A DNA stretch of 64,000 nt. It comes from Haloglomus salinum. Its GTDB lineage: Archaea > Halobacteriota > Halobacteria > Halobacteriales > Haloarculaceae. Each line of letters begins with the position of its first letter. Positions within the stretch are counted from its first letter, which is position 1. The stretch covers positions 1,426,001 to 1,490,000 of the forward strand of contig NZ_CP101153.1 in the NCBI RefSeq assembly GCF_024298825.1. The letters run 5' to 3'. The notes below the pieces were generated by a model. It was not told where the DNA came from. It saw only the letters and a program-made list of their open reading frames with translations, and ran no database searches. The position numbers and the translations under genes are program-made. Positions 51,470 to 59,717 of this stretch are shown here, in pieces.

Positions 51470-52678
51470 GTGGCCGCGACGGAGTCGCTCCTGCTGGCCG
51501 CGGGCGTCATGTTCGCGACGCTGGCCATCGGCGGCGCACTCGCCACCCGGCTCGACCAGTCGGTCATCCCGGCGTACATCGTCGCCGGCGTCCTCGTCGG
51601 GCCGAACGCACCCGAGATCGCGGGGCAGTCGCTCACGCTCGTCCAGCAACAGGAGTTCATCACGCTCCTGCAGGAGCTGGGTATCGTCCTGCTACTCTTC
51701 TTCATCGGGCTGGAGTTCGACCTCTCGAGCCTGCTGCGCCGGCGCGAGGCCGTCACGCGCGCGGCGGGCGTCGACCTCCTGCTGAACGCGGGGGCGGGCT
51801 TCGCACTGGGCTACGCCTTCGGCTTCGGCCTCGTCGAGAGCGTCCTGCTCGCCGGCGCGACCTACATCTCCTCGTCGGCCATCATCACGAAGTCGCTCAT
51901 CGAACTCGGCTGGATCGCCGACCCCGAAGCCGAGGCCATCCTCGGCGTCCTCATCGCCGAGGACCTCGTCATCGCGGTCTACCTCGCGCTCCTCACGGCG
52001 GTCGCGCTCTCGGGCGGTACCCTCGCGAGCGCGCTCGTCCCGCTCGGCATCTCGGTCGCGGTCATCGCGGCGCTGGTCGCGCTCGCCACCGTCGGGACGC
52101 CGCTGGTCGCTCGGGCGCTCGACACCGACGCCGACGAACTGTTCTTACTTCGAATCGTCGCGGCCGTCACCGTCGTCGCGGGCGTCGCGCTCGCGCTCGG
52201 GGTGAGCGAGGCCGTCGCGGCGTTCTTCCTCGGGGCCGCGGTCGGCGGGACCGAGCATGCCCACCGCGTCGAGCGCGTCATCACCTCCGAGCGCGACCTC
52301 TACGCAGCCGTCTTCTTCTTCGCCATCGGCCTGGGCACGGACCCCGGGGCGCTGGGCGCGGTGGCGGTGCCGCTCGCAGCGCTCGTGGCCGTGACCGCGG
52401 TCACCAAACTCGTCTCGGGCTACCTCGGCGCGGCCGCCTACGGCCTGACCGAGCGCCGGCGCGTCCGGATGGCGCTGGCGATGGTCGCGCGTGGCGAGTT
52501 CTCGCTCGTCCTCGCGGCACTCGCCGTGACCGCGGGGCTGGACCCGCAACTGACGGCACTCATCGTCGGCTACGTCCTCGCGATGAGCATCCTCGGGACC
52601 GTGCTGATGCGGCTCTCCGGCCGCGTGGAGGCACTCGTCGCGCGGCTGCGTGGCGGAGCGGGCGCCGCCCCGACCTGA
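51470..52678 (+). CDS. Cation/H+ antiporter, KhtU-like (CPA2 family)
   Basis: The 402-residue CPA2 antiporter starts at GTG 51470, two bases after the KhtT stop, and has about 12 helices. The core motif includes VIPAYIVAGVLVGPNAPEIAG, and the ion-binding helix region reads ELGIVLLLFFIGLEFDLSSLL; the ND-like pair is replaced with conserved residues in YISSSAIITKSLIELG and GVLIAEDLVIAVYLALLTA. Together with KhtT it exports K+ in exchange for H+, helping a salt-in haloarchaeon control K+ and pH. The SSSAI segment is the TM discontinuous-helix region of the family. Confidence 0.93.
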   Translation: MAATESLLLAAGVMFATLAIGGALATRLDQSVIPAYIVAGVLVGPNAPEIAGQSLTLVQQQEFITLLQELGIVLLLFFIGLEFDLSSLLRRREAVTRAAGVDLLLNAGAGFALGYAFGFGLVESVLLAGATYISSSAIITKSLIELGWIADPEAEAILGVLIAEDLVIAVYLALLTAVALSGGTLASALVPLGISVAVIAALVALATVGTPLVARALDTDADELFLLRIVAAVTVVAGVALALGVSEAVAAFFLGAAVGGTEHAHRVERVITSERDLYAAVFFFAIGLGTDPGALGAVAVPLAALVAVTAVTKLVSGYLGAAAYGLTERRRVRMALAMVARGEFSLVLAALAVTAGLDPQLTALIVGYVLAMSILGTVLMRLSGRVEALVARLRGGAGAAPT

Positions 52679-52711
52679 AGACACTTGTCGGCGGCCGGAC
52701 GACGGCCGGCC

Positions 52712-53212
52712 GTGCGACGACGCGAGATGCTGGCGGCCGCCGGAACCGCCGCTGCGGCCGGGCTGGCGGGCTGTCTCGGCCTCGGCCCCTGCGCGAGCGC
52801 CCCCGACGAGCCGCGCCGCATCGAGACGACCGTCCGGAACGAGCGACGGGTGACGCTCTCGCACGACGGCTGCCCGACGCTCCGTGACCCCGCGCCTCAC
52901 GACACGACTGTCGAGAACCAGCGGACGGAACCGGCCACGGTGGCCGTCGGCATCGACCGACGCGACGGCGGGGCGCTGTTCCGCGGGACGTTCCGTCTCC
53001 GGACCGACGCCACGGTCACCGTCGAGCGCCCGGAGCCGGCAGCGTACGCCGTCACCGTCCGGGTGCCAGCACTGGACTGGCGCGAGCGCTACACGGCGAC
53101 GCCCGACAGCTACGACTGCAACGAACACTGGCAGGGGGTCACGATCGACACGGGCGGGGTCGAGAGCAGGGAACTCGCGACGACGATGGGCTGCGAGACG
53201 GGACCGTTCTGA
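52712..53212 (+). CDS. Tat lipoprotein, uncharacterised, 166 aa
   Basis: Start is GTG 52712 giving RRREMLAAAGTAAAAGLAGC, a Tat lipoprotein signal, with further Cys nearby (GPCASAP). The mature part is a small beta-rich domain (PRRIETTVRNERRVTLSHDGC, RTEPATVAVGIDRRDGG, CETGPF), with three or four Cys that may form disulfides. No family recognised; it resembles small haloarchaeal surface lipoproteins. It follows KhtU by 33 bases, with no further partner evident. Confidence 0.7.
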   Translation: MRRREMLAAAGTAAAAGLAGCLGLGPCASAPDEPRRIETTVRNERRVTLSHDGCPTLRDPAPHDTTVENQRTEPATVAVGIDRRDGGALFRGTFRLRTDATVTVERPEPAAYAVTVRVPALDWRERYTATPDSYDCNEHWQGVTIDTGGVESRELATTMGCETGPF

Positions 53213-53213
53213 C

Positions 53214-53906
53214 TCAGACCAGCGCCGGCAGCCGCCCGACCAGTTCCAGCCCGAGGGTCATCGCGACCGCGGCCGCGGGCGGGATAGTGAGGTTATCGTC
53301 AAGGACGTAGCCGCGGACGGTAGGCTTGACGCCGTCGGCGAGTGCAGTCGCCAGGCCGCCCAGTACCGCCGCGAGCGCCGGGACGAAGAAGCTCGCGATG
53401 CCGGTCGCGATGCCGAACGTCGCCAGCAGGACGTACCCCTGCTTCACGTCACGGAGCTCACCAGAGCCCAGCAGCCCCGAGACGGGGTCGGCGATGGCGA
53501 GCGCCAGCACGGCCGGGATGGCCACGCGGGGCTGGAAGAGGAGAACGACGACGGTGAAGCTCACCACGTACAGCGCGTACGCTGCGACGTTGTCCTGCTC
53601 GTACTCGCGGGTGAGCCGGTCGTAGATGGCGAGGTCGAGTCGGCCCGAGAGCCGACCGGCCTCCAGCAGCGCCGCCAGCATCGACCCACCCAGCAGGACG
53701 AGCCCGAGCTGGCGCCAGGTGAACACCCCGAGCAGGTAGCTCGCGGGCGCGAGCGCGCCCGTGACGTGGACCAGCCGACGCTCGACCTCGGGGTGGCGGA
53801 GCCGCGAGAAGCGGCCGCCGTCCGCGTCGGTACCGGCGTCGGCGCCGTTCGACGCTCCCCCGTCCGCACCGCCCCCGCCCCCGTCGGCGCTGGCGGTGTC
53901 GGTCAT
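53214..53906 (-). CDS. CTP-dependent polyprenol/dolichol kinase-like membrane protein
   Basis: The 230-residue protein starts with a Gly/Asp-rich cytoplasmic tail (DGGGGGADGGASNG), then about six helices. RRLVHVTGALAPASYLLG is the kinase family's conserved first block, and ALADGVKPTVRGYVLDDNLTIPPAAAVAM near residues 185-212 is its CTP-binding-like DDNLTIP region. It could phosphorylate dolichol or archaeal polyprenols for glycosylation and lipid synthesis, in place of a DGK. It is in line with the sulfatase/flippase and PGF-CTERM surface glycobiology in this window, but no direct link is shown. Confidence 0.85.
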   Translation of the reverse strand: MTDTASADGGGGGADGGASNGADAGTDADGGRFSRLRHPEVERRLVHVTGALAPASYLLGVFTWRQLGLVLLGGSMLAALLEAGRLSGRLDLAIYDRLTREYEQDNVAAYALYVVSFTVVVLLFQPRVAIPAVLALAIADPVSGLLGSGELRDVKQGYVLLATFGIATGIASFFVPALAAVLGGLATALADGVKPTVRGYVLDDNLTIPPAAAVAMTLGLELVGRLPALV

Positions 53907-53910
53907 CGAC

Positions 53911-55704
53911 CTACAGCTCGGAGATGTCGGTGCTCCCGGTCCGGAGCGCGGTCAGCGTGACGGGCAACTCCTCGATATCGACGCGGGCCTGCTCGGTCGA
54001 GTCACGCTCGCGGACGGTGACGGTGTCGTCCTCCAGCGATTCGTAGTCGACCGTCACACAGTACGGCGTGCCGACCTCGTCCTGACGGCGGTAGCGCCGG
54101 CCGATGTTGCCCGAGTCGTCGTACGCGACGGCGAAGCCGGCCTGCCGGAGGTCCGCCTCCACCTCGCGGGCGCGCTCGCCGAGGCCGTCCTTGTCCATCA
54201 GCGGGAAGACGCCGACCGTCGTCGGTGCCACCTCGGGCGGCAGGTCGAGGAACGCACGCTCCTCACCGTCCACCAGGTCGCGGTCGTACGCGTGCGTGAG
54301 AACCGTATAGACGATGCGACCGATACCGAACGACGGCTCCACGACGTGGGGCGTGATGTGCTCGCCCGACTCCGTGACCTCCTCGCGGGCGAAGTTCGCG
54401 TCCTCGACGTCGACCTCGTAGGTCTCGCCGTCGACCTCGACTGCGACGCTCTCGCCGTCGAAGGCGTCGGGGTCGCGCGCGACGAGGTCGTTGAGCGCCT
54501 CCTGCACCGCGCCGGCGTCGCCGCCGAACTCCGGTCCGAGGACGGACATATCGGGGTCGACGGTCGCACGCTCGACGGTCTTGGGCTCGTCGTACTGCTT
54601 GAACAGCGTGAAATCCTCGTCGGAGTGGGCGCCGTGCTTCGAGAGGTCGTAGTCCGAGCGGTAGGCAAAGCCCGTAATCTCGACCCAGTCGCCGCCGAGT
54701 TCGGCCTCGGCGTCCCAGCAGTCCGCGGCGTAGTGGGCGAGTTCGCCCGAGAGGTGCTGGCGGTAGCGGAACCGGTCCATGTCGACGCCGACCCGCTCGT
54801 ACCAGTCCTGCGAGAGCCCCAGGTAGTAGGCGACCCAGTCGGAGGCGACGATGTTCTCGTCGACGGCCTCCTGCACCGTGCAGGTGACGTACTCCCCGTC
54901 ATCGGCCTCCTGCTCGTCGGCCGGGTACAGCGTGAGTTCGACGTCCGCGACCCGGTGGAGGGGCGGCTCGTCCTCGTCGGGGTCGACGAAGTGCTCCAGC
55001 TCTGCCTGCGTGAACTCCCGGACCCGGACGAGCGCGCGACGCGGCGATATCTCGTTGCGCCACGCGGTGCCGACCTGCGCGACGCCGAACGGGAGCTGGT
55101 TCCGGGCGTACTGTTTGAGCTGCGGGAACTCCACGAAGATGCCCTGGGCCGTCTCCGGGCGGAGGTAGCCCGGCTTCGAACTACCGGGGCCGATGTTCGT
55201 CTCGAACATCAGGTTGAACTCCTCGACGGGGACATCGGTCAGCGGCTCGCCACAGACCGTACAGTCGAGGTCGTACTCCGCGATGAGTGCCTCGACCTCC
55301 GGAATCGGGAGCGACTCGGCCTCCTCGATACGGGTCGCGTCCTCGACGAGGTGGTCGGCACGGTGGTTGGTGCCACACTCCGGGCACTCGATTATCATGT
55401 CGTCGAAGCCGTCGAGGTGGCCCGACGCCTCGAAGACGGGCTCGGGCATCACGTCGGGCGCGGATATCTCCATGTGGCCCTCCTGGGTCACGAACAGGTC
55501 GCGCCAGGCGTCCTCGACGTTGCGCTTGAGGGCAGCGCCCTCGGGGCCGTACGTGTAGAAGCCGGCGACGCCGCCGTAGGCCCGCGAGGCGGGGAAGAAG
55601 AACCCCCGGCGTTTCGCGAGTTCGGCGACGGTCTCCAGCTCCTCGTCGGCCGGGACCGGCTCGAGCGCCTCCGCGTCCGCATCCGCATCCATGTCCTCAC
55701 TCAT
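53911..55704 (-). CDS. glyS: Glycyl-tRNA synthetase
   Basis: This 597-residue archaeal-type (eukaryotic-like, homodimeric) class II GlyRS charges tRNA-Gly. The N-terminal TKRGFFFPASRAYGGVAGFYTYG-type block, here AKRRGFFFPASRAYGGVAGF, is the usual start. Motif 2 includes FGVAQVGTAWRNEISPRRALVRVREFTQAELEHF, and motif 3 GIGRIVYTVLTHAYDRD. The C-terminal anticodon-binding domain (APTTVGVFPLMDKDGLGE) follows, with TPYCVTVDY near the end. Its ATG overlaps the end of the CBS gene by 8 bases, so the CBS protein is upstream in the same operon. Confidence 0.97.
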   Translation of the reverse strand: MSEDMDADADAEALEPVPADEELETVAELAKRRGFFFPASRAYGGVAGFYTYGPEGAALKRNVEDAWRDLFVTQEGHMEISAPDVMPEPVFEASGHLDGFDDMIIECPECGTNHRADHLVEDATRIEEAESLPIPEVEALIAEYDLDCTVCGEPLTDVPVEEFNLMFETNIGPGSSKPGYLRPETAQGIFVEFPQLKQYARNQLPFGVAQVGTAWRNEISPRRALVRVREFTQAELEHFVDPDEDEPPLHRVADVELTLYPADEQEADDGEYVTCTVQEAVDENIVASDWVAYYLGLSQDWYERVGVDMDRFRYRQHLSGELAHYAADCWDAEAELGGDWVEITGFAYRSDYDLSKHGAHSDEDFTLFKQYDEPKTVERATVDPDMSVLGPEFGGDAGAVQEALNDLVARDPDAFDGESVAVEVDGETYEVDVEDANFAREEVTESGEHITPHVVEPSFGIGRIVYTVLTHAYDRDLVDGEERAFLDLPPEVAPTTVGVFPLMDKDGLGERAREVEADLRQAGFAVAYDDSGNIGRRYRRQDEVGTPYCVTVDYESLEDDTVTVRERDSTEQARVDIEELPVTLTALRTGSTDISEL

Positions 55705-56560
55705 CCTCGATCACCGCGGCGAGCAGGTCGATGTCCCGGAGGATGCCGACCATGTCGTCGGCCGTCATCAGCGGGAGCTGTTCGATATCGTTGGATATCA
55801 TGAGCTGGGCGGCATCCTGTGCGGTCCGCTTGCGCGTGACCGTCACGAGGTCCTCGCTCATGAACCGGTGAGCCGGCTCGGCCGGAATCTCGACGTTCCG
55901 GGTCGGAAGGTAGCGGTTGCCGGTCGCCTTGATTCCCTCCCACTTCCAGTCGTCGTCCTCGTCGGCCAGGGATTCGCCGGTCTCGGCCTCGCCCTCCTCC
56001 ACGCGGGCCACCTCGATGATGTCGACCTCCGTCAGCATGCCCTCGGGTTCGCCCTCGTCGTCGAGCACGGCCGCGTAGGGCACGTCGGCGTAGTCGAGTT
56101 CGGCCTGTACGACCGGGAGCGGTGTCTCGCGGTAGACCGTGTTGACCGCGTGGGTCGACAGTGGGCCCACTTCGACGTCCGTGCCGGCGATTTCGCCGTT
56201 GGCCAGCGCCCGGATGACGTCGGTCACGGTGACGATACCGGCGAGATGGTCGTTATCGACCACGGGGACGCGGTTGTGGCCGCTCTCGCGGACGAGCCGC
56301 GCCACGTCGGCCAGCGAGGCCTCGCTCGTGACGGTCGGGACTTCCTCGACCAGCAGCGCGAGCTGGTCCTCGTCGGGCCGTTCGATAAGCGCCTCGCGGG
56401 TGACGAGCCCGCGGAACTCCTCGCCGTCCTCACCGTCCTTCACCACGGGGACCGAGGAGAAGGCACCGCCCTGCAGGTATTCGAGGGCGTCCTCGCGGGT
56501 ACCGGGGATGGACACCGTCACCACCTCTTCGCGCGGCGTCATGGCGTCTGCGACGTTCAT
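55697..56560 (-). CDS. CBS-domain protein, multi-CBS
   Basis: The 287-residue protein contains four CBS motifs: MNVADAMTPREEVVTVS..., VTSEASLADVARLVRESGHNRVPVVDNDHLAGIVTVTDV, a third at LSTHAVNTVYRETPLPVVQAELDYADVPYAAVLDDEG, and a fourth at FMSEDLVTVTRKRTAQDAAQLMISNDIEQLPLM. Pairs of CBS form Bateman modules that bind adenosyl nucleotides. There is no catalytic domain. Overlap with glyS suggests nucleotide or amino-acid sensing related to translation, but this is inferred only from gene order. Confidence 0.9.
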   Translation of the reverse strand: MNVADAMTPREEVVTVSIPGTREDALEYLQGGAFSSVPVVKDGEDGEEFRGLVTREALIERPDEDQLALLVEEVPTVTSEASLADVARLVRESGHNRVPVVDNDHLAGIVTVTDVIRALANGEIAGTDVEVGPLSTHAVNTVYRETPLPVVQAELDYADVPYAAVLDDEGEPEGMLTEVDIIEVARVEEGEAETGESLADEDDDWKWEGIKATGNRYLPTRNVEIPAEPAHRFMSEDLVTVTRKRTAQDAAQLMISNDIEQLPLMTADDMVGILRDIDLLAAVIEDE

Positions 56561-56865
56561 ACCGGCCCGAGACGGGCCGCGTACTAAGTCCTTGCAGTAT
56601 CCCGGCAGGCGGCCACACGGCCGAGGGGACCACCCGGGCACCGCCAGACGCGCCCCGACCACCCCCAGACCGCCTCCGTTTCGAGTCCAGATACCGACCT
56701 GTCCGGTCGCATAGAGCGTGCACAACGCCAGGTAGCTCCCCGGTAGCCGCGAATCGACGGCTACCGTGTCATAATTTCACGGCCCCAAACCGCATCTCCA
56801 CCGGAAGCGGAGGGGTTCGCGGGCGCGGGCGGAACGGTGATGTGCCCGACCGCCCCAGCCCCGCT

Positions 56866-57483
56866 ATGCGCATCGCACCCGGTGCCGGTCGCTACGCCGT
56901 CGCCGCCACGCTCGCGGGCCTCGCGACCGCCCGACGGCTGGGACGCCGCGCGGCCGTCGCGCTCGGCCTTCTGCTGGCGGGAGCCGTCCTCGCATTCCAC
57001 CGCGACCCCGAACGCACACCGCCCGATAGCGGGGCTGTCGCGCCCGCCGACGGCGTGGTGTCGGTCGTCCGCACGGAGGAACACGACGGCGACGCCCGCG
57101 TCCGCGTGGGCATCTACATGAACGCCGCGAACGTCCACGTCAACCGCGCGCCGCTCGCGGGGCGTGTCGAGGCGGTCGAGCACATCGCGGGGGGCCACCG
57201 GCTGGCGTTCTCGAAGGAGTCCGAACACAACGAACGCGTCCACGTCGACATGGCGCGCGAGACGGGTGACTACCGCGTGACCCTCATCGCGGGCGCGTTC
57301 GCCCGGCGCATCCACCCGTACGTCGAGGCCGGGCAGGAACTCGAGCGCGGCGACCGCATCGGCCACATCTCCTTCGGCTCGCGGGCCGACGTGCTGCTGC
57401 CCGCGGGCGTAACCGAGGCGGACGTGCTGGTCGAGGAGGGTAAGGCAACGCGGGCCGGGGAGACGCGAATCGCGGATATCTGA
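56866..57483 (+). CDS. asd: Archaetidylserine decarboxylase
   Basis: The 205-residue protein is a PSD-family enzyme that makes archaetidylethanolamine by decarboxylating archaetidylserine. It has one N-terminal hydrophobic helix region (AVALGLLLAGAVLAFHRDPER), the conserved FSKESEHNERVHVDMA and the self-cleavage site at GHISFGSRADVLLP: cleavage between G171 and S172 forms the pyruvoyl group. Haloarchaeal Asd is linked to PGF-CTERM anchoring by ArtA, because the anchor is thought to be an archaetidyl lipid. Two PGF-CTERM proteins are in this window. The gene is convergent with the following low-GC patch. Confidence 0.93.
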   Translation: MRIAPGAGRYAVAATLAGLATARRLGRRAAVALGLLLAGAVLAFHRDPERTPPDSGAVAPADGVVSVVRTEEHDGDARVRVGIYMNAANVHVNRAPLAGRVEAVEHIAGGHRLAFSKESEHNERVHVDMARETGDYRVTLIAGAFARRIHPYVEAGQELERGDRIGHISFGSRADVLLPAGVTEADVLVEEGKATRAGETRIADI

Positions 57484-58092
57484 TTCGCTGCGGGCGACTC
57501 GTGGCGAGAATCGGTCATGCGCGTCGTGACCGACTTAGAGGATGTAGTCAGCGGAACGAATCTGATTCTCCCGCGCCGAAATGAGCCTCCGAGTCATTAC
57601 TTTCACAGAGCTATCCTGAGCTGGTGAAAAGAGCAACCACGTACCCAATCAGGACACCTAACGAGATCGTAACCAATTCCGAGCCCACAGTCACCACCCC
57701 AAAGAGACTCAGGTAATTGATGAGGAGGAAGAGGACGAACCCAAGAATCAATGCGCCAACGAGAGGGCCTATCTCCTTCAGCTGTATTGTGGGCATTGTT
57801 CGACAGGTTCTCGCCTCCGGTAAGTGTCTTCCTCCGTACCGACCAAGCCTCGGTTATCATACATCGGTTGGTCAATTCCCGACTTGCGCTCTCTATTCAG
57901 CACTACCCTCCAGATATTCCCCGCTGATGACATGGTACGTAATCATACCCGCAGCCACTGTCCTCACTAGTCACTTATTCCCAACTATCTAAACAGAAGA
58001 AACAACACGGTGTCAGAATGGGCCATTTCTAACGAACTACGGCCATAATGGCAAAATAACTCCCAGAAGTTATGGATTCGAGGTGCGACAGC
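57484..58092. other. Low-GC accessory patch between asd and the LAGLIDADG gene
   Basis: This 609-base stretch has clearly lower GC than its flanks. It holds one small membrane gene (57611-57796). The part 57797-58092 (about 296 bases) has no gene I can support; it contains AT-rich runs and would lie downstream of the LAGLIDADG gene. I looked for a second, GC-rich copy of the pcn 3' end here and did not find a convincing one. Confidence 0.5.
57611..57796 (-). CDS. Small low-GC membrane protein, 61 aa
   Basis: The protein starts MPTIQLKEIGPLVGALILGFV and has two hydrophobic helices (GALILGFVLFLLINYLSLFG and LVTISLGVLIGYVVALF). Its codons are AT-rich, unlike asd beside it, so it came with the patch. 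Function unknown. The protein could be a small membrane partner or a passenger of the mobile patch containing the LAGLIDADG gene. Confidence 0.6.
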   Translation of the reverse strand: MPTIQLKEIGPLVGALILGFVLFLLINYLSLFGVVTVGSELVTISLGVLIGYVVALFTSSG

Positions 58093-58857
58093 TTAGTCCT
58101 CTACTTCGATGGTCTGCGTCGCGTGCTCCTCGTACGCCTCCTGTTTCAGTTCGTGGTACTGCTCGCGGGAGCCGAGCGCCCACTTGTACTCGAAGCCAGG
58201 CAGCGGATCGCCCATCCACTCGACGAGGTGCTCCGTCTCGTCGCACGTGAACCGAAGTTCGTGACGCTTGTACAGCGGGGAGAAGCCCACGTCCTCGAAC
58301 AGCCCAACCAAGAACTCGGCACGCTTCTCCTCGTTGCGGGCCTTGATCTCGATTCTGGGACGACCATGCTGCCCGACATCGAGGTAGCCGTCACAGAGGT
58401 ACCAGAGCTTGGCTCGGAGCGGTGTCAGTTCGAGATCATCCGGAAACTGCTTGTTACGGTCTGGATACCACCGCTCGCGCAGGTCCTCGAAGTACGGATG
58501 CGTGCGCGTCCAGATGGTGTACATGTCGTGGTACCGCTCTTCCTTCGCGTTCGGACTGAACCCGCTCTCGCGGTTGTTGCTGGCGAGTTCCGAGGCGGTC
58601 TTCTTCAGCGAGACGCCCGTCGTGAGGATGCCGAGTCGCTCGTCGATCCACTCCAGAAAGCGGCGGTTGATCATCGGGAGATGGAGTAGAGCACTATTGC
58701 CGCCGCTCTGTTTCGGTATCGACCCATCGCCAATCAGCAGGCCCTCGAACACCGCCTCCTGAATCGGAGATATCTCTGGGTACGGACAGGTGCCGTGTGA
58801 CCAGTGAAGCCCCGGCTTGTCGAACTCTTCACCGCAAGACGGACAGATTCCGCTCAT
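58093..58857 (-). CDS. LAGLIDADG homing endonuclease with N-terminal zinc knuckle
   Basis: The 254-residue protein has an N-terminal zinc finger (C5, C8, H18, H21, C24: CPSCGEEF and HWSHGTC), then two LAGLIDADG motifs: FEGLLIGDGS (residues 38-46, Asp 44) and LWYLCDGYLD (residues 151-160, Asp 156). This is a monomeric two-motif meganuclease that should cut a long asymmetric site. It begins 8 bases downstream of the pcn stop and may be translated from the pcn transcript. Homing nucleases of this type also occur in inteins of pcn in some haloarchaea. Whether it cuts pcn itself is inferred from position only. Confidence 0.88.
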   Translation of the reverse strand: MSGICPSCGEEFDKPGLHWSHGTCPYPEISPIQEAVFEGLLIGDGSIPKQSGGNSALLHLPMINRRFLEWIDERLGILTTGVSLKKTASELASNNRESGFSPNAKEERYHDMYTIWTRTHPYFEDLRERWYPDRNKQFPDDLELTPLRAKLWYLCDGYLDVGQHGRPRIEIKARNEEKRAEFLVGLFEDVGFSPLYKRHELRFTCDETEHLVEWMGDPLPGFEYKWALGSREQYHELKQEAYEEHATQTIEVED

Positions 58858-58865
58858 CCTCTGAT

Positions 58866-58919
58866 TCAGTCGCTCTGGATACGCGGCGCTAACATATAAG
58901 TGATTTTACCTTTCCCTTC
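58866..58919 (-). other. AT-rich 'recoded' 3' end of pcn
   Basis: The last ~18 codons of pcn use GAA, AAA, GGT, AAA, ACT, TAT, TTA and CGT, all rare in the rest of the gene, while the protein ([14 protein letters not shown]) stays family-like. The switch lies around 58919, beyond which codons are C/G-ending. This is the same kind of boundary as in the helicase at 23739 and lies next to the LAGLIDADG gene. Confidence 0.7.
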
Positions 58920-59609
58920 CGCGATATCGAAGTGCATCTTGACGGGGAACTCCTCGCCCAGCTCCATCCGGACCTCCGCGTCCTTCGGGATGGCCTTGTT
59001 CATGTCCTTCAGATAATCGAGCGAGAACAGCGAGCGGGCCTCGCCTGCCTCGAGGTCGATGAGGTCGTCGCGGGTGAGCGTGAGGTGGACGTCGTCGGTG
59101 TCGCCCTCGGCCTCGACGTAGAACTCCTCGGCGTCGACGTCGACACCGAGCGCGATGTGGTCGCTCACCATGTCGGCGGCCTTGACCGCGCGGTCGATGT
59201 CCTTGCCCTCGACGACGATCTCGGCGGGGAGGTCCAGGTCCGGGAGGTCGGGCTCCTGGCGGATGGAGTCGGGGTCGATGAGCGCGAGCGTGCCCTCCAG
59301 GCCCTCGATCTGGATGTGGAGCTTGCGGGTCTCCTCGTCGAGTTCGAGCTGGACGAGTTGGCCCGAATCGGCCATCCCCACGAACTCCTCCAGCCGCGCG
59401 AGGTTGACACCGATGATGCCGCCGTCGGTCTCGTAGGACTCGAAGGCGTCCGCGTCGAGCGAGAGGTCCACCATCCCGACGTTCGCCGGGTCCACCGCGC
59501 GGATGGCCAGTCCGTCCTCGTTGAGATTGATCTTGCACTCGTCGACGAGCACGCTGACGGAGTCGAGCGCGGACTCCAGCGTGTCCGCGCTCACGATGGC
59601 CTTGAACAT
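58866..59609 (-). CDS. pcn: DNA polymerase sliding clamp PCNA
   Basis: This complete 247-residue PCNA begins [19 protein letters not shown] and has the conserved segments [36 protein letters not shown] and the C-terminal MLAPRIQSD, where clients bind in the interdomain-connecting region. It forms the trimeric clamp for replicative polymerases, FEN1, ligase and others. The sequence is uninterrupted, with no intein, but its 3' end differs in codon use (58866-58919). Stop is TGA at 58868-58866. A LAGLIDADG gene abuts it. Confidence 0.97.
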   Translation of the reverse strand: MFKAIVSADTLESALDSVSVLVDECKINLNEDGLAIRAVDPANVGMVDLSLDADAFESYETDGGIIGVNLARLEEFVGMADSGQLVQLELDEETRKLHIQIEGLEGTLALIDPDSIRQEPDLPDLDLPAEIVVEGKDIDRAVKAADMVSDHIALGVDVDAEEFYVEAEGDTDDVHLTLTRDDLIDLEAGEARSLFSLDYLKDMNKAIPKDAEVRMELGEEFPVKMHFDIAEGKGKITYMLAPRIQSD

Positions 59610-59717
59610 GCGGCGGGATTCGGCGTCCCCCGATAAAAAGTCACCCCTACGCGTGCGCGGGCGCGGGTTCACCGGGGGCGGTTCCGAGGGCACGTCATCA
59701 GCGGCCGGAGCGGGCAC

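Noticed and set aside
58060-58085. Possible displaced copy of the pcn tail downstream of the LAGLIDADG gene
   Set aside because: A short stretch (TGGATTCGAGGTGCGACAG) partly resembles the reverse complement of the pcn end, about 13-14 of 19 bases. At this length and with an open search this is not distinguishable from chance, so I do not claim a displaced copy.
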